Shown: positions 5,150-8,070 of the stretch, in pieces
Layout: the number at the start of each line of letters is the position of its first letter
Numbering within the stretch: the stretch's first letter is position 1
The notes under the pieces: generated by a model
Database searches by the model: none
Told to the model about the DNA's origin: nothing
Seen by the model: only the letters and a program-made list of their open reading frames with translations
Program-made: the position numbers and the translations under genes
NCBI GenBank assembly: GCA_002728175.1
Contig: PBVH01000033.1
Location: forward strand, 53,154 to 61,223
Length of the DNA: 8,070 nt
Direction: 5' to 3'
DNA from: Flavobacteriales bacterium
GTDB taxonomy: Bacteria > Bacteroidota > Bacteroidia > Flavobacteriales > BACL11

Positions 5150-7741
5150 CTATATCAAATCATTTACACTATCAAAAATATTATCAATACCATTTATATT
5201 TTTTCCTCCAGCTGTAGCATAAAATGGTTGTCCTCCTCCTGATCCTTCTATATATTTAGCCAAGATATTTATCATTTTATTTGCGCTGTATTCTTTTACA
5301 ACTAAATCATTTGAAATCATTAACGTTAAAACTACTCTGCCTGAAGCCCTCGAAGCTAATAATACGATTAACTCCTTTTCATTTTTTAAAGAAAATGAAA
5401 TGTCTTTCATCGATTTAGCGTCTAAATCAACTTCTTTTTTGATTAATCTAATACCCTTAACTAGAACGGCTGAGGATAATAGCTCTTTAGCTAAAATCTT
5501 ATTGTTATTTAGTTGTAATTTTTTGAGATCTTTTTCTAGCGATTTGTTATTATTTATTAGCTGTTTAACTGTAGCTAACAATGTCTTAGTCTTTAATTCT
5601 TTTTCAAGTTCATCTATTTTAGTTTTATATTTATTTATATACTCGATAACCTCCATACCAGTAATTGCTTCTATCCTTCTAGTTCCGGCTGAGATAGAAC
5701 CTTCCGATATAATTTTAAAAAGTCCTATCTCGCTAGTAGAGTTTACATGTGTTCCTCCACACAGCTCTTTAGAGGAACCAAATTGTATCATTCTTACTTG
5801 ATTATCATATTTTTCTCCAAAAAGCATTAATACATCTTGCTTTTTAGCTTGTTCTAATGAAATATTTTGTTCATTAAGCAAAATATTTTGTAGAATTTTC
5901 TGATTTACATCATATTCTATAGTTTTTAGCTCTTCATCATTTAACGAAGAAAAATGAGAGAAATCAAAACGTAAATTATTACTATTTACTAAAGAGCCTT
6001 TTTGAGTAACATGATCTCCCAATCTTTTTCTTAATGATTCATGTAGAAGATGTGTTGCGCTATGATTTCGAGAACATGCATCTCTTTTTTGTTTATCAAC
6101 TTGAACATGCAATTCTTCATCTAATTTTTTGGGAAGTTCTTTTACCTTATGTATTATTAGATTATTCTCTTTTACTGTATTTAAAATATTGATGTCTTTG
6201 TCATTTAATTTAATTCGACCTGTATCACCAATCTGACCACCTCCCTCTGCATAAAATGGAGTTTGATTAAAAACAATATCGTAGCTAATCTTATTTTTTT
6301 CTATCACTTTTCTATATCTTGTTATCATTACTTTTGCATCTAAGCGAGCATAGCCAATAAAAGAATGCGAGCTATCACTATCAAAAATAGTCCAATCTTC
6401 TTTTTCGTTTTCGCTAGCTTTTCTTGATCTATCCTTTTGCTTTTGCAAAGCCATTTCAAATCCTTCTTGATCAAAACTACAGTCATTTTCATGTAAAATC
6501 AAAGATGTTAAGTCAACAGGAAATCCAAAAGTATCATATAATTCAAAAACTTTTTTTCCTGATATTTTTTTACTATTTGAATTTTTTATAGTTGAACTTA
6601 ATATATCCATTCCCTGTTTCAAGGTAGTGAAAAAGGAGTCTTCTTCATTTTTAATTACCTGAACTATTAATTCTTTTTGTGAAATAAGCTCTTTATATTG
6701 ATTTGCATAATTTTCAATTACAATTGGCACTAATGAATAAATAAATGGCTTTTTGAAATCTAAAAAAGTATATCCGTATCTGACTGCTCTTCTAAGTATT
6801 CTTCTAATAACGTATCCGGCCTTAGTGTTTGATGGAAGTTGACCATCTGCAATTGTAAAAACGATTGCTCTTAAGTGATCGGCAATTACTCTTAATGCTA
6901 TGTCATCTTTTTCATTATCTCCATATACTCTATTTGACATTTTTGCAATTTGCAGAATAATTGGCTGAAATAAATCAGTATCATAATTTGACTGTACACC
7001 TTGTGTAATCATTGCAAGTCTTTCAAAACCCATACCGGTATCAACATGTTGACATGGTAGTACTAATAATTTTCCTGTTGCAAGCCTATTATACTGCATA
7101 AAAACTAAGTTCCAGATTTCAATGACATGAGGATGATCCTTATTTACTAAATCAGTACCAGAAATTTTATTTCTTTCAATTTCCGTTCTATTGTCATAAT
7201 GGATTTCAGAGCAGGGCCCACAGGGTCCTACTTGACCCATTTCCCAAAAATTATCATTTTTATTTCCCTCTATTATGTTATTTTTATGAATTAACTTACT
7301 CCAAATATTAAACGCTTCATTGTCTCTACCAACCTTATCTGCTTTCGATCCTTCATAAATAGTAACATAGAACCTATCTTTATCAAGTTTACACACTTGC
7401 GTAAGAAATTCCCAAGCCCAAGTAATAGCCTCTTCTTTAAAATAATCACCAAAACTCCATGAGCCTAGCATTTCAAACATAGTATGATGATAAGTATCGT
7501 GTCCAACTTCTTCTAAATCATTATGCTTACCTGATACTCTTAAACATTTTTGTGTGTTTGCTACTCTTAGATCTCTTATCTTTGAATATCCTAAAAATAC
7601 ATCCTTAAACTGGTTCATTCCGGCATTTGTAAACATCAATGTTGGATCATCCTTTATAACTATAGGGGCAGAATCAACAATTTTGTGATTTTTATTTTTA
7701 AAAAAATCTAAATACAATTGCCTTAATTTTTTTGCTTTCAT
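5150..7741 (-). CDS. alaS: Alanyl-tRNA synthetase
   Basis: Charges tRNA-Ala with alanine in the cytoplasm and clears mischarged Ser/Gly-tRNA-Ala. At 863 aa it is full length for the family. The N-terminal class II catalytic core begins at once after the start (APIVIKDDPTLMFTNAGMNQF, residues 25-45, then FEMLGSWSFGDYF 89-101, GPCGPCSEI 172-180, GFERL 238-242). An Arg-rich tRNA-recognition segment follows (RRILRRAVRYGY, 313-324). The editing domain carries the metal-binding set HSATH (His560, His564) and CGGTH (Cys661, His665), all intact, preceded by GGGQIGDTG (500-508). A coiled coil (about 700-755) leads to the C-Ala domain with GGGQPFYATAGG (835-846). The start at 7741 gives the family's usual N-terminus. 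The gene stands alone on its strand, divergent from an M23-type peptidase gene and convergent with the small outer-membrane gene. Nothing in it looks broken. Confidence 0.98.
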   Translation of the reverse strand: MKAKKLRQLYLDFFKNKNHKIVDSAPIVIKDDPTLMFTNAGMNQFKDVFLGYSKIRDLRVANTQKCLRVSGKHNDLEEVGHDTYHHTMFEMLGSWSFGDYFKEEAITWAWEFLTQVCKLDKDRFYVTIYEGSKADKVGRDNEAFNIWSKLIHKNNIIEGNKNDNFWEMGQVGPCGPCSEIHYDNRTEIERNKISGTDLVNKDHPHVIEIWNLVFMQYNRLATGKLLVLPCQHVDTGMGFERLAMITQGVQSNYDTDLFQPIILQIAKMSNRVYGDNEKDDIALRVIADHLRAIVFTIADGQLPSNTKAGYVIRRILRRAVRYGYTFLDFKKPFIYSLVPIVIENYANQYKELISQKELIVQVIKNEEDSFFTTLKQGMDILSSTIKNSNSKKISGKKVFELYDTFGFPVDLTSLILHENDCSFDQEGFEMALQKQKDRSRKASENEKEDWTIFDSDSSHSFIGYARLDAKVMITRYRKVIEKNKISYDIVFNQTPFYAEGGGQIGDTGRIKLNDKDINILNTVKENNLIIHKVKELPKKLDEELHVQVDKQKRDACSRNHSATHLLHESLRKRLGDHVTQKGSLVNSNNLRFDFSHFSSLNDEELKTIEYDVNQKILQNILLNEQNISLEQAKKQDVLMLFGEKYDNQVRMIQFGSSKELCGGTHVNSTSEIGLFKIISEGSISAGTRRIEAITGMEVIEYINKYKTKIDELEKELKTKTLLATVKQLINNNKSLEKDLKKLQLNNNKILAKELLSSAVLVKGIRLIKKEVDLDAKSMKDISFSLKNEKELIVLLASRASGRVVLTLMISNDLVVKEYSANKMINILAKYIEGSGGGQPFYATAGGKNINGIDNIFDSVNDLI

Positions 7742-7758
7742 ATTAAAAATTTATGCAT

Positions 7759-7789
7759 CAAACTACAATAGTTTTATATAAATCAACAA
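7759..7789 (-). promoter_or_regulatory. Candidate alaS promoter
   Basis: Read on the - strand, TTGTTG (7789-7784) is followed after 17 bp by GTAGTTTG (7766-7759). That keeps the TTTG half of the TAnnTTTG -7 element and a correctly spaced TTG at -33. The first two -7 bases do not match. It would leave a leader of roughly 15 nt before the alaS ATG. Confidence 0.35.
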
Positions 7790-7795
7790 CATATA

Positions 7796-7803
7796 TATCT
7801 TTA
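7796..7803 (+). promoter_or_regulatory. Candidate -7 element for the M23-type peptidase gene
   Basis: TATCTTTA matches TAnnTTTG except for the last base and lies about 50 bp before the peptidase ATG. No TTG is seen at -33. A second imperfect match, TATCTTAG (7842-7849), sits too close to the ATG unless the mRNA is leaderless. The assignment is tentative. Confidence 0.25.
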
Positions 7804-7851
7804 TCTAAACTTAAATCAGTACTTTTGTTCAAAATATAATTTATCTTAGTT

Positions 7852-8070
7852 ATGGCTAAAATAAAATATTATTATGATAAAAATAGTCTAAGTTACAAAC
7901 GAATTAAACTTAGCCCTTTAACTAAACTTAAAAAAATTATTTATTTTTCAAGTTTAGTTGCTTTATCATCTTTTTTATTAATCGTTATTTTTTTTAATTT
8001 CTTTGATAGTCCTAAAGAAAAAAAATTGAAGTCAGAAATTCATAATTTAACTGAACAATACAAATTAATT
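7852..8070 (+). CDS. Membrane-anchored M23-family peptidase (LysM/lysostaphin type), N-terminal part only
   Basis: The frame is open from ATG 7852 to the window edge (73 codons). The protein begins MAKIKYYYDKNSLSYKRI, a conserved start I recognise from Bacteroidota M23 metallopeptidases encoded next to alaS. It continues with a basic stretch, one transmembrane segment (about residues 29-50) and the beginning of a charged, coiled-coil-like region (SPKEKKLKSEIHNLTEQY). The Zn-dependent catalytic domain that would cleave peptidoglycan cross-links in the periplasm lies beyond the window, so activity cannot be judged. Divergent orientation to alaS across 110 bp supports the identification. The product call rests on the N-terminal pattern and gene context. 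Confidence 0.72.
   Translation, partial: MAKIKYYYDKNSLSYKRIKLSPLTKLKKIIYFSSLVALSSFLLIVIFFNFFDSPKEKKLKSEIHNLTEQYKLI

Noticed and set aside
5400..5801. 133-codon open frame on the + strand inside alaS
   Set aside because: It is antisense to the alaS editing and coiled-coil regions; its Ser/Leu-rich composition is what antisense of Lys/Glu/Asn-rich coding DNA gives.
1..8070. Mobile element, CRISPR array, defence island, tRNA or riboswitch
   Set aside because: No transposase or integrase, spaced direct repeats, terminal inverted repeats, tRNA-like cloverleaf or known aptamer core was seen on either strand; the genes are mostly ordinary core genes.

Overview
The window is AT-rich chromosomal DNA that reads as a member of the Bacteroidota, most likely a marine or aquatic Flavobacteriales species. 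Four observations support this. The DnaJ has the flavobacterial form of the zinc-finger region, the outer-membrane porin gene has a TAnnTTTG-type -7 element, gene starts lack Shine-Dalgarno sequences and have A-rich leaders instead, and alaS lies divergent to a gene whose N-terminus matches the Bacteroidota M23 peptidase family. The species assignment is inference; no search was run.

Layout. (1) Positions 1-3227, + strand: the 3' part of dnaJ (the first ten or so codons lie outside the window), then an ABC ATPase and its ABC-2 type permease. They are tightly packed (11-bp gap, then an 8-bp overlap) and read as one operon. (2) 3228-3439: a 212-bp AT-rich spacer with a weak hairpin near its start and a promoter near its end. 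(3) 3440-5079, + strand: two secreted beta-rich proteins, a 384-aa porin-like protein and a 134-aa small outer-membrane-type protein. They are separated by a perfect 11-bp hairpin and closed by a strong hairpin at 5098-5125 that should terminate in both directions. (4) 5150-7741, - strand: complete alaS (alanyl-tRNA synthetase), convergent with the small protein gene. (5) 7742-7851: divergent promoter region. (6) 7852 to the window edge, + strand: N-terminus of a membrane-anchored M23-type peptidase.

Functionally this is mostly core genome: chaperone, exporter, translation and cell-wall remodelling genes. The porin gene stands out for its codon choice and clean promoter, which suggest a very abundant outer-membrane protein. 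I found no mobile element, CRISPR array, RNA gene or defence system, and nothing I would call a new biological system. The points most worth a second look are the paired loss of zinc-finger motifs 1 and 4 in DnaJ, and the porin/small-barrel pair with the hairpin between its genes.
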